In this document: positions 9,901 to 17,090 of the stretch, piece by piece
Layout of the letters: each line of letters begins with the position of its first letter
Position numbering within the stretch: the first letter of the stretch is position 1
Assembly: GCF_029167235.1 (NCBI RefSeq)
Contig: NZ_JARFTR010000001.1
Coordinates: forward strand, 1 to 64,000
DNA: 64,000 nucleotides
Source: Kamptonema sp. UHCC 0994
GTDB lineage: Bacteria > Cyanobacteriota > Cyanobacteriia > Cyanobacteriales > Microcoleaceae
Direction of reading: 5' to 3'
Position numbers and translations under genes: made by a program
The notes under the pieces: model-generated
Database searches by the model: none
What the model was told of the DNA's origin: nothing
Seen by the model: only the letters and a program-made list of their open reading frames with translations

Positions 9901-10982
9901 ACCAGCAAGCCATACAGTTACTTCAGCAATCTCTGGAAATTGCACGGAAAATAGGCGATCGCCAAAGTGAAGCTCATTCTCTCAATAATTTAGGCATTGC
10001 TTACAACGCTATCGCACAATACCAGCAGGCGATACAGTTCCTTGAGCAATCTCTGGAAATTTCACGGAAAATAGGCGATCGCCAAAGTGAAGCTTCTTCC
10101 CTCGGCAATTTAGGCATTGCTTACAACTCCCTCGGAGAATACCAGCAAGCAATAGAATCTTATCAGAAATCTCTACAACTTGCACGGGAAATGGGCGATC
10201 GAGGGGGTGAAGCTATTTCCCTTTATAATTTAGGCAATGATTACTACTCCCTCGGAGAATACCCGCAAGCGATAAAATCTTATCAGCAATCTCTGGAACT
10301 TGCACGGGAAATCCGCAATCGAAAAAGTGAAGCTCTTGCCCTCAAAAATTTAGGCAATACTTACAATACGCTCGCACAATATCAACAAGCGATACAGTTA
10401 CTTCAGCAATCTATAGAAATTTCACGGGAAATCCGCGATCGCTCTGGTGAAGGTGGTTCTCTGTGCAATCTTGGCAATGCTTACCGATTTTTAAAGGAAT
10501 ACCCGAAAGCAATTGATTATTATCAGCAAGCACTGCGAATTTTACGAGATATCGGGCATCGTGAGTTTACAAGCAATACTTTGATGGGTTTAGGTAATAC
10601 TTACCAGTTAACAGGTCAATTTGAGCAAGCGATTGAGTGCTATCAGGAGTTACTACAAATCAAACGAGAGAGCGGCGATGATCGCAAAGGTGAAGCTAAT
10701 TACCTTCAAATCTTATCACGTCTTTATTTTCAGACTGGCCAAATTAAAGAAGCACTTGCAGCCTCTTCCCAAGCAAGCGAGATATTAATGGAAATTGGGA
10801 GATTTCCAGATGATTTGTTTTTACCCAAGTGTATAAAATCAGCAATTAAATTTGGACAACAAGGTAAATGGCAAATTGCCTTGTGCTTTGTTGCGGGGTT
10901 GATAGCCTTTCCCTTTGCCCTAGTTTGGATTTTAGGTTGTATAATGTGGTGGCAAATATACGCTAAACTGAATCGACATTGA
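6966..10982 (+). CDS. NB-ARC STAND ATPase with 12 TPRs and terminal membrane segments
   Basis: A 1338-residue STAND protein. Residues 15-50 are hydrophobic (Gly/Ala-rich), followed by a helical region to about 380 with coiled-coil character (EGQKEIKDAIESGNEKI). The NB-ARC core has a Walker A GLGGVGKSTLA at about 408 and a Walker B LLVVDNLE at about 482. A winged-helix-like segment follows. From about residue 800 to 1265 come twelve TPR units of 40 residues (consensus LGNLGNAYYSLGEYQQAI), and a final hydrophobic helix (CFVAGLIAFPFALVWILG). STAND proteins oligomerise after a ligand is sensed, usually by the repeat tail; many bacterial ones act in antiphage defence. The effector here appears to be the N-terminal region and is unrecognised. 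No neighbour shares its strand closely except a small gene 33 bp downstream. Confidence 0.85.
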   Translation: MQLPDLSKIQTRLVTCGGIVVAGTLCPLGIGAMAAAVASGIVANDLVAHHLSHISTRLRNADEKLANHDLTHAVGLAIALIIQSFAEADIYPKYKKDLEALAKTAVKAWQNIAEATKGTRDDDFAQIQDEEISALFSQKSEEFFKQPVLTLDAWKSLVKDWLSREANRHLPEDVVKELATQLQTKFTLALREVLKQDFESGGKAFAGLTLSMLGEINATLREQQKLITNYQGNNSQSRDTALPCPYPLSDDVQIAIQQVETLSQDLSGINSSVEEIKINAEQNFQQLGNQINSGFAELLRELGLTEERIKEVLRELKAEMQSWFQQVIDGQKTLIEGQKEIKDAIESGNEKILIILEGMRGEKPVEGGSISFSDPPPTITNWQGRIEEIQQLTDWLNDDNNQFIGIVGLGGVGKSTLAAKLYVETPGFEGKFWADVSQKPSFSVLARRILKEFGKSPGIVEQIEESRLVEVVVNCLREGRFLLVVDNLETLLQAGGGWQDSVYKAFFTRWIECAGKSEVLVTSQEIPDLYQVNPCWVELRGIKPDEGMALLKSLGIQGTDAELREFVEKVAGYPLLLKLVAGFLNDEVGKNAKITDLKDFGLADLSLLMADERIKGIHRQEMVQVVVVLDASFNRLTEKLQQLLLAVSVYRQSFDVTAANGLIDEEVSVQELRDLAKRSLLQEERINGEWRFKFQPLIAAYARQKAGDLTEVHKRAIAYYDSRKKIKQEWQTLEDVREYLEIFYHWCELGDYVKAFDTIRGGSYDECVGYFLDLRGYHQIRVELFDRLVKNWQPQDREDRRFLASLTSLGGAYNCLGEYQQAIQFYQQFLKLARETRDRQCEAISLANLGNAYYSLGEYQQSVHFLQQSLEIAHENLDPQGEAISLNGLGNAYHALAQYQQAIHLLQQSLEISREICDHRGEAISLGNLGNIYYSLGEYQQAIESYQQYLEIARKIGDRQGEANSLNNLGNVYNALAQYQQAIQLLQQSLEIARKIGDRQSEAHSLNNLGIAYNAIAQYQQAIQFLEQSLEISRKIGDRQSEASSLGNLGIAYNSLGEYQQAIESYQKSLQLAREMGDRGGEAISLYNLGNDYYSLGEYPQAIKSYQQSLELAREIRNRKSEALALKNLGNTYNTLAQYQQAIQLLQQSIEISREIRDRSGEGGSLCNLGNAYRFLKEYPKAIDYYQQALRILRDIGHREFTSNTLMGLGNTYQLTGQFEQAIECYQELLQIKRESGDDRKGEANYLQILSRLYFQTGQIKEALAASSQASEILMEIGRFPDDLFLPKCIKSAIKFGQQGKWQIALCFVAGLIAFPFALVWILGCIMWWQIYAKLNRH
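7675..7703. repeat. 29-bp palindromic interspersed repeat inside the NB-ARC gene
   Basis: Two perfect 14-bp arms (gtagggacacggca and its complement) flank a single central base. It is read in frame as part of about residues 237-246 (SRDTALPCPY). This palindrome is a recognised type of dispersed cyanobacterial repeat normally found between genes. Here it was absorbed into a linker without breaking the frame. Confidence 0.85.
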
Positions 10983-11015
10983 AGTAAAATAAAACATCTC
11001 CACATATTTTAAGCT

Positions 11016-11264
11016 ATGAACACAAAACTCATTGAATCCCTAGTACCAATCATCGAGACACTCTCGGAAGAGGAGCAATTGCTAATAAAAGCCAAATTAT
11101 TTAGTAACATTCCCTATCCTTCAACTTCGGAAATAACCCAGTTAGCCCAAAGTGGAGGAGCGTTTCAATTCCTGCACGATGAGCCTGATATTTACACACT
11201 TGAAGATGGAGAACCAATAATGATCGCAAAACTCATTAACAAACAACTAACAACTAACAATTAA
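11016..11264 (+). CDS. Small hypothetical protein (82 aa), antitoxin-like
   Basis: A short acidic protein beginning MNTKLIESLVPIIETLSEEE. The LSEEEQLLIKAKL helix resembles small cyanobacterial proteins often found next to toxin-like genes, but no family can be named with confidence. It starts 33 bp after the STAND gene and ends in a heptamer-type repeat that encodes its last residues (NKQLTTNN). The retropepsin-like gene follows 44 bp later, so the two could be a pair. Confidence 0.55.
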   Translation: MNTKLIESLVPIIETLSEEEQLLIKAKLFSNIPYPSTSEITQLAQSGGAFQFLHDEPDIYTLEDGEPIMIAKLINKQLTTNN

Positions 11265-11308
11265 CTACTAACAATTAACCACTAACAACTTTAAAGAGGT
11301 GAAATAAA

Positions 11309-11764
11309 ATGACACTTGTACTACCGAACCTAAAAGAAAAACAAATGGGTCAAGTTCTCACCACAATAACTGTCACCAATCGCATCGATAAAGTTCTCGC
11401 CGATCGCGGCTTCATTTCCCCCGATGAAATTCGCACTCTCACCCTCGATCAAGTCCTAGTTGATACGGGTGCAACTTTACTCTCCTTACCTGCTAAAATT
11501 ATCAGTCAACTAGGTTTAATTCAAGTAGGAGAAAGAGATGTAGAAACATCTGCTGGCATCAAAAAAGGTCGAATTTTTGCCGATGTCCAACTTTTTGTAG
11601 AAGGGAGAGAAGGCAGATTTGATTGTTTAGAATTGCCAGAAGGAGTGAACACGGTTTTGTTAGGTGTCACTCCCTTAGAAATATTAGGTTTAGAACCAGA
11701 TTTGAAAAATCAACGGCTGCGGGTATTGCCGATGAATGAAAAGCAAACATATTTGATGGTATAA
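11309..11764 (+). CDS. Retropepsin-like (clan AA) aspartic protease
   Basis: A 151-residue single-domain protein with the aspartyl protease motif VDTGATLLSLP at about residues 50-60 and a second hydrophobic-Gly element near VLLGVTPLEILGLE. Retropepsin-type enzymes of this size work as homodimers, each giving one Asp. The start follows a clear aagaggtg box. No signal peptide is seen, so it is probably cytoplasmic. Its substrate is unknown; small genes of this type recur in cyanobacterial accessory regions. Confidence 0.75.
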   Translation: MTLVLPNLKEKQMGQVLTTITVTNRIDKVLADRGFISPDEIRTLTLDQVLVDTGATLLSLPAKIISQLGLIQVGERDVETSAGIKKGRIFADVQLFVEGREGRFDCLELPEGVNTVLLGVTPLEILGLEPDLKNQRLRVLPMNEKQTYLMV

Positions 11765-11778
11765 TATTAAATATTGGG

Positions 11779-11883
11779 CGATTGAAATCGCTGCTACACA
11801 AGCAAAGTCCGCCTACGCGGACTGTAAAAATTAAACCCGCGTAGGCGGGTTTCGTCTGTGTAGACGCGGTTTCAACCGCCGAG
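11779..11883. repeat. Interspersed hairpin repeat (tccgcctacgcgga family)
   Basis: Two nested hairpins: agtccgcctacgcggact, then aacccgcgtaggcgggtt, followed by gtagacgcggtttcaaccgcc. A related copy occurs at 20229-20284. It lies between convergent genes. Confidence 0.75.
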
Positions 11884-11904
11884 TCTAAAAAGGCTATGAA
11901 CTTT

Positions 11905-12111
11905 TTATTCCCCTACTTTCTCTATAGCTTTCGGCTTAATTCCCCGCAAACGATAAGCTGTGACAGGATTGCTAAGAATGCGTTCCTCAAAAGCATTATT
12001 AGCAATATCTAATAACTCATTAAGAGCATCCAGTCTGCGGCAAACTTCTTGCCAATTCTCAACAGTTTTCTGAATAATCTCTGGTGATGGTAGTTGTGGT
12101 TTATCGTTCAT
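11905..12111 (-). CDS. Small hypothetical protein (68 aa), coupled to the gene upstream
   Basis: Begins MNDKPQLPSPEIIQKTVENW and is predicted helical. Its ATG overlaps the TGA of the preceding gene (ATGA), so translation is probably coupled. No family is recognised. The two-gene layout resembles a toxin-antitoxin or small regulatory pair, but nothing in the sequences proves this. A partial copy of its C-terminal coding sequence (ending EKVGE) occurs again near 12524. Confidence 0.55.
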   Translation of the reverse strand: MNDKPQLPSPEIIQKTVENWQEVCRRLDALNELLDIANNAFEERILSNPVTAYRLRGIKPKAIEKVGE

Positions 12112-12452
12112 AGTAAGTCCCAATCTCTTTTAGTTTCTTTGACAGTAGCTTCTATAGCATCAGCAGTAGCCAGCGCTTCTGCAACTGAGCGATAGAATAA
12201 TTCTAGCAGACTGGTATCAGCTTCTGGCTGAGATTCATGTACCCGCTGTAAGAGAGTACCCACGCGAGTGTAAGAATTAGTCAACCTTTCTCTGGAATTT
12301 TGGAGTTGTGCCAGAGTAGTCATTGTGTTTTCAGTCTCGCCAAATCGCTCATAAATAGTCATATCTGCTTTTGTCACCTCATCAAGAAGCTTTAGCAATC
12401 GCCCCTGTCGGAAAAGAGTTACCAATAATGTTTCATCCGATAAACTGGCCAT
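12108..12452 (-). CDS. Hypothetical helical protein (114 aa)
   Basis: An all-helical protein with regular heptad-like spacing (ETENTMTTLAQLQNSRERL), so a coiled coil is likely. It starts at MASLSDETLLVTLFRQGRLL. It overlaps the 68-aa gene by four bases. No function can be assigned. Confidence 0.55.
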   Translation of the reverse strand: MASLSDETLLVTLFRQGRLLKLLDEVTKADMTIYERFGETENTMTTLAQLQNSRERLTNSYTRVGTLLQRVHESQPEADTSLLELFYRSVAEALATADAIEATVKETKRDWDLL

Positions 12453-12574
12453 GAAATCAAACTTTTACTTCTAATACACCAAAGCTAATTATATCAGAAA
12501 TTACTTAACTTTATGCAAGCGATTTATTCCCCTACTTTTTCAGCTAACATTTTTTGAGTCAAAGCCTCTAAATT

Positions 12575-13087
12575 CTAACGCGCTAAAAAAGCCCTCTTAA
12601 AATACACCCCAAATGTTCCCAAAAAAACCATTATAATACTCAACACAAATCCGACACTTACCATTTCCTCTTTACCCAAACTAACTTGAATTTGCTGCCA
12701 CAAAATCCACACAAACAGCCAGATCATTTCTACCTTCAACCACGCCAAAAGCGATCGCGCTAACTGATATTGCACCCGCGCATTCTCCTCCGTAATTGCC
12801 ACAGGATAATTGAAAGTGTGGGGATAATTCCCCAATACTGCCCACATCACCTCAAAAAAAGCAGCGACAGCCGGTAAAATCCAGATCGCCACTTTGTCGC
12901 CCCAAGCATCAGGCCGCCCAGAAAAGCCAAAATGAATCGGAATGCGCTGAGGTAAGGCATCCCAAGACTGGAAAATAATCCAGCAACCCCATAAAATACC
13001 CACAGCCGCCACCACCTCAAGCGCTAATTCCACAGGCGATCGCGGAATGCTGAGAATAGGTTGGGACTTTCGAGAGCGCTTAGTCAT
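12575..13087 (-). CDS. DUF1648 domain membrane protein
   Basis: A four-helix membrane protein with the DUF1648 signature DALPQRIPIHFGFSGRPDAWG after the first helix. DUF1648 proteins include SdpI-like immunity proteins, but most are uncharacterised. The ATG at 13087 (MTKRSRKS) is preferred; an in-frame ATG at 13114 would add nine residues but has no ribosome-binding site. It is divergent from def. Confidence 0.75.
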   Translation of the reverse strand: MTKRSRKSQPILSIPRSPVELALEVVAAVGILWGCWIIFQSWDALPQRIPIHFGFSGRPDAWGDKVAIWILPAVAAFFEVMWAVLGNYPHTFNYPVAITEENARVQYQLARSLLAWLKVEMIWLFVWILWQQIQVSLGKEEMVSVGFVLSIIMVFLGTFGVYFKRAFLAR

Positions 13088-13171
13088 AGTCGTCAGATAT
13101 CCATTAAGATCCATTAAGATTGAAGAGAAGACTATTGTTTAAAATCTAACCCAATTGCGAGAGAAGATACG

Positions 13172-13732
13172 ATGACTTCCGAGGTTTTAGTTGAAAAGAA
13201 AAAGTTAGAAAAGCCGCCCCTAACAATACATACCTTGGGCGATCGCGCCCTGCGGCAGCCTGCAAAGCGCGTCGCCAGCGTCGATGACGAAATTCGGCTG
13301 CTAGTTCGCGAAATGCTGCAAACCATGTATAGTGCTGAAGGCATCGGTTTAGCCGCCCCCCAAGTTGCCGTCCAAAAACAAGTAATTGTTGTTGACTGCG
13401 AACCTGATAACGCCGCCAATCCGCCCTTAGTTTTGATCAATCCCAGTATCAAAAAATACAGCGGCGAAGTCTGCGTTTTCCAAGAAGGCTGTCTCAGCAT
13501 TCCCGGCGTGTACTTGGAAGTCAAACGCCCAGAAGCCATAGAAGTATTCTATCGCGACGAATACGGTCGGCCTCAAACATTGAAAGCTACAGAAATATTA
13601 TCTCGCGCCATTCAACACGAAATGGATCATCTTAACGGTGTGTTATTTGTCGATCGCGTGGAAAACAAACTCGCACTTACCGATGAGTTAGTCAAGCACA
13701 AATTTTCACCAAAGGCGGTTAAATCTATATGA
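13172..13732 (+). CDS. def: Peptide deformylase
   Basis: Removes the formyl group from the initiator Met of nascent proteins. All three motifs are present: GIGLAAPQ, EGCLSIPG (metal-binding Cys) and HEMDH (two metal-binding His and the catalytic Glu). The length of 186 residues is normal. The stop overlaps the next start by four bases (ATGA). Methionine aminopeptidase, the next enzyme in the pathway, is at 58.8 kb. Confidence 0.96.
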   Translation: MTSEVLVEKKKLEKPPLTIHTLGDRALRQPAKRVASVDDEIRLLVREMLQTMYSAEGIGLAAPQVAVQKQVIVVDCEPDNAANPPLVLINPSIKKYSGEVCVFQEGCLSIPGVYLEVKRPEAIEVFYRDEYGRPQTLKATEILSRAIQHEMDHLNGVLFVDRVENKLALTDELVKHKFSPKAVKSI

Positions 13733-13932
13733 TGGCAGGAACACCCAAAAGTTCTTTGTTATTGGCTGGTTCCTGCATAACTGCGATCGCCGCTGTCGGC
13801 TCAATTTTTGAGTTATCTTCAGGAACCCCCCAACTCGGTAGTTTAGTAACTGGTATTATTTTAGCCCTCAGTATACCACTGACGGGACTATTCTTCTATG
13901 CAGCGGTTAAAGAAGCCAACGCAAATCAATAA
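13729..13932 (+). CDS. Small two-helix membrane protein (67 aa)
   Basis: Two hydrophobic segments (SLLLAGSCITAIAAVGSIFE and LGSLVTGIILALSIPLTGLF) joined by a short loop, with a charged tail. It overlaps def by ATGA, so the two are co-translated. No family is recognised; it is probably a conserved cyanobacterial hypothetical. Confidence 0.65.
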   Translation: MMAGTPKSSLLLAGSCITAIAAVGSIFELSSGTPQLGSLVTGIILALSIPLTGLFFYAAVKEANANQ

Positions 13933-14017
13933 AATTTGCTAATTGCTAATCGCTAATGGCTAATAGACAAAAAATAGCTTTGAGTTAAAAATTTAATTTC
14001 TCAACTCATAAGTACAA

Positions 14018-14090
14018 AATTAGCAATTAGCAATTAGCAATTAGCAATTAGCAATTAGCAATTAGCAATTAGCAATTAGCAATTAGCAAA
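14018..14090. repeat. Heptamer tandem repeat (aattagc)n before the FHA-PrsW gene
   Basis: About ten uninterrupted copies of aattagc end four bases before the ATG at 14095. Imperfect relatives (gctaattgctaatcgctaatggc) lie at 13938-13965. No Shine-Dalgarno sequence fits between the repeat and the start. Confidence 0.9.
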
Positions 14091-14094
14091 TCGA

Positions 14095-15414
14095 ATGGGA
14101 TTTCTGTTACAATTGCCTACTAAGGGTGCTCCGAACCCGCAACCCCTAAAACATAAGCTTTCTGAGACTCAGGCAGTTGCGATCGGACGAGAACCTAACT
14201 GTCAAATCGCCTTAGATTCAAACATTTATGGCATGGTTTCCCGCCGCCATGCAATAGTCCGTCCCCTCCCTAACAGTAGTTTTCCCCGATGGGAAGTTTG
14301 CGATCTCAATAGTGCTAACGGCACTTATGTAAATGGTAGAAAATTGCAAGGGTGTAAAATCTTAGAGCCAGGAGACACCATTACTCTTGGTGAAAATGGC
14401 CCTGAATTTATCTTTGAATCTCCCCTAGCACCTATACAAAATCAGCCAGTAGCAGCATCAGCAACTACCAGCCTTTCTCCTGTTCCTGAAAAGGATTATA
14501 TCACATTAACACAACTATTTCCCATCGCCTCAACGGGAAAACATTTAAGTCAAAAAGCTTATTTATATCCTGGTGTCGCCACCGTAGTTTTTGTAGTGTT
14601 AATGTTTGGGGCCGTCGGCAATTCAGTCGCATTTAACTTGTTGCTAGCTGCTTATCTTGCCAGTGCTGCTTACTATTTTGTATATCAACTCTGCGGTAAA
14701 CATAAACCTTGGTGGGTGTTATTTGGTTCAGCCTTAGCTACAATCCTGATTTTAGTAAGTCCTTTATTAATCGGTTTCTTAGTAGTATTTCGCGCCATAT
14801 TACCCGGCCAACTGCCAATAGAGGGCGAAGAAATCGGATTTTTTAGTTTCCTAATCCGAATGTTTTTCGGGGCAGGATTGATGGAAGAATTGCTAAAAGC
14901 TCTGCCAGTATTAGGAGCATTACTATTAGGAAATTGGCTGCGATCTCCTTGGCGAGAACGAATAGGTGTCTGGGAGCCTTTAGACGGTATTTTATTAGGA
15001 ACTGCCTCAGCCGTTGGGTTTACTTTACTAGAAACATTGGGACAATACGTTCCTAATGTCATACAAAATGTCACCCTGCAAGGGGGAGCAGATGCAGGTC
15101 AATTAGTCGGTTTACAATTACTAATTCCCCGGATTTTAGGCTCTGTAGCCGGACATCTTGCCTATAGTGGTTATTTCGGCTATTTTATCGGATTGAGTGT
15201 TTTAAAACCTAGAAAGCGTTGGCAAATTTTAGGTGTTGGCTACTTCAGCGCCTCAGCGCTTCACGCTTTATGGAATGCTTCGGGAACGGTAAGCGTGTTA
15301 TTATTGTCATTAGTAGGCGTTGTTTCTTATATGTTTTTAGCAGCAGCAATTCTGAAGGCACGAGCCCTTTCTCCTAACCGCGCTCAAAACTTTGCAACTC
15401 GCCTTGCCAAATAG
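14095..15414 (+). CDS. FHA domain fused to a PrsW-family intramembrane metalloprotease
   Basis: Residues 25-108 form an FHA phosphothreonine-binding domain (GREPNCQI, SRRHAIV, NSANGTYVNG). From about 158 the protein has around eight membrane helices of the PrsW/CAAX-protease type, with the EExxK motif MEELLKALP at residues 263-271 and later conserved His residues (GHLAYSG, ALHALWN). PrsW cleaves anti-sigma factors in Bacillus; the substrate here is unknown. The FHA domain suggests recruitment by a phosphorylated partner. Expression may be affected by the heptamer tract touching the start codon. Confidence 0.85.
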   Translation: MGFLLQLPTKGAPNPQPLKHKLSETQAVAIGREPNCQIALDSNIYGMVSRRHAIVRPLPNSSFPRWEVCDLNSANGTYVNGRKLQGCKILEPGDTITLGENGPEFIFESPLAPIQNQPVAASATTSLSPVPEKDYITLTQLFPIASTGKHLSQKAYLYPGVATVVFVVLMFGAVGNSVAFNLLLAAYLASAAYYFVYQLCGKHKPWWVLFGSALATILILVSPLLIGFLVVFRAILPGQLPIEGEEIGFFSFLIRMFFGAGLMEELLKALPVLGALLLGNWLRSPWRERIGVWEPLDGILLGTASAVGFTLLETLGQYVPNVIQNVTLQGGADAGQLVGLQLLIPRILGSVAGHLAYSGYFGYFIGLSVLKPRKRWQILGVGYFSASALHALWNASGTVSVLLLSLVGVVSYMFLAAAILKARALSPNRAQNFATRLAK

Positions 15415-15530
15415 GAGAAAATAAGGGAAAATGGGATAAATAAAATCACCAATATAGTCTAAAATAATAGGAGTCAAAGTTAGATCCTTTAATGAAAAAT
15501 AACTAATGAAAAAATAACGAGGAATAAACC

Positions 15531-16346
15531 ATGACTGTCACACCAACGAAACCAGCATCAAAAACCGAGTATACTATTACTTGGGAAAAATTACCCCCAG
15601 ATTTTCCCTTACCAGACGATCCTGTGGACAACATTATTCAGCCAGAATTAGCAATTGCCTTAAAAGAAAGCTTAGGAGTAGCAGGACTTACTACCGAGTC
15701 AATGTTGATTGCTACTAACTTCGGCATTTGTGCTACCGTCAATGGCAAAACAGTAGTAAAGGCTCCTGATTGGGTTTACGTTCCCAATGTTCCACCCCTA
15801 ACTTCTGGAAAAATTCGCAGAAGTTATACACCTAATGCTGAGGGACAAAAGGTAGCCATTGTGATGGAATTTCTATCACATACTGATGGGGGCGAATATT
15901 CGGTGAAACGCACTTATCCCTATGGTAAGTGGTGGTTTTATGAGCGAATTTTGGAAGTCCCAGTTTATGTAATTTTCGATCCAGAAACAGGAGATTTAGA
16001 AGTTTATCATTTAACTTCAGGAATCTACGAACAGCAAAATCCTAATGCTGAAAACCGCTATTGGTTTGAGTCTTTGGGATTATTTCTGGGAATTTGGCAA
16101 GGAACAAGATTTGATCTCAATGCCTTTTGGTTACGCTGGTGGGATGCTGAGGGAAATATGTTACTTTGGTCAGCAGAGTATGCTGAGTTAACTAAAGAAC
16201 AGTTGCAAGCGGCTCAACAACAAGCGGAAGCGGCTCAACAGCAAGCGGAAGCGGCTCAACAACAAACAGAAAAAGAGCGAAATCGAGCAGAAATATTAGC
16301 TCAACAACTGCGTTCTCTCGGTGTCGATCCTGACAGTTTAGTTTAA
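15531..16346 (+). CDS. Uma2-family (PD-(D/E)XK) putative endonuclease
   Basis: A Uma2/DUF820 protein: the core includes the DWVYVPNVP strand, the EFLSHTDGGEY segment and VYVIFDPETGDLEVYHL, which carry the nuclease-fold acidic residues. The C terminus is a coiled coil of repeated QQQAEAA units (about residues 222-255) ending in LRSLGVDPDSL, typical of the large Uma2 family in filamentous cyanobacteria. Its physiological role is unknown. It stands alone. Confidence 0.85.
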   Translation: MTVTPTKPASKTEYTITWEKLPPDFPLPDDPVDNIIQPELAIALKESLGVAGLTTESMLIATNFGICATVNGKTVVKAPDWVYVPNVPPLTSGKIRRSYTPNAEGQKVAIVMEFLSHTDGGEYSVKRTYPYGKWWFYERILEVPVYVIFDPETGDLEVYHLTSGIYEQQNPNAENRYWFESLGLFLGIWQGTRFDLNAFWLRWWDAEGNMLLWSAEYAELTKEQLQAAQQQAEAAQQQAEAAQQQTEKERNRAEILAQQLRSLGVDPDSLV

Positions 16347-16403
16347 GATAAAATAGTTAAGGGATAATTAGCTAACTTGCCATTTATCCCTTACCTATCA
16401 CCA

Positions 16404-16976
16404 TCAGGAATCACTGCTAATTGAGATAGCATAACGGGCAATAGCTAAACTCATCCTCGCTTGTTCAATCTCCGATAACTTTTCCCAAGATTCTAGCACA
16501 GGAACATCAGACTCCTGTTCAGCATTTCGCATTGCATAGGCTAAAGGGCGGGCTAATACTTGTAAATCTTCCTCTGGCCACTGAGGTAAAATCTCTAAGG
16601 TACACTGAACCATTTGATCGGCCAAAGATTGATAGTTAACTATTACCTTTTGAACGCTTTCTGCAATTTTAGCTAGTAAATCTTCAGGTACTAGAGTAAA
16701 TTTATCAAACAAAGACTTTTTCAGCGCTCTTGCTGACCAAAGTTGATCTAATTGGGTAAATAGTATTTGGGAATTATGGGTTAAATCGGCATCTGAAAGC
16801 CAATCTGAAACGGAAAATTCCTCTTCTAAATCTGTAAAATAAACTTCAGAATCAGACTGGGCTGGATTCCAAGGGTAAGGAATATCACCCTGGATAATTG
16901 CTTCTAATAGTTCTAACTCAGCCTGAGTTTGAGACTGTGGAAAATGTTGAGGGTTAGTAGTTCGATCTGCCATCAT
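16404..16976 (-). CDS. Hypothetical acidic protein downstream of the CHAT-FHA gene
   Basis: A 190-residue acidic, mainly helical protein with no signal peptide or membrane segment and no recognised family. The N-terminal 60 residues are Asp/Glu-rich (SDSEVYFTDLEEEFSVSDWL). It follows the CHAT-FHA gene on the same strand after a 114-bp gap. By position it could be a substrate or partner of that protease; this is inference only. Confidence 0.6.
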   Translation of the reverse strand: MMADRTTNPQHFPQSQTQAELELLEAIIQGDIPYPWNPAQSDSEVYFTDLEEEFSVSDWLSDADLTHNSQILFTQLDQLWSARALKKSLFDKFTLVPEDLLAKIAESVQKVIVNYQSLADQMVQCTLEILPQWPEEDLQVLARPLAYAMRNAEQESDVPVLESWEKLSEIEQARMSLAIARYAISISSDS

Positions 16977-17090
16977 GCAATTCCAAAATTGGTTAGGGGA
17001 TCTGAAAAAGTGGTAACTGGTAATTGTAGAGCATGGAGTGCTAATTTATCCGGTCTAATCACCCATTACCTGCTTAACTACAGCAGCACT

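Noticed and set aside
12524-12575. A short minus-strand reading ending in EKVGE that repeats the C terminus of the 68-aa gene.
   Set aside because: Too short and lacks a start; it may be a partial duplication but cannot be called a gene.
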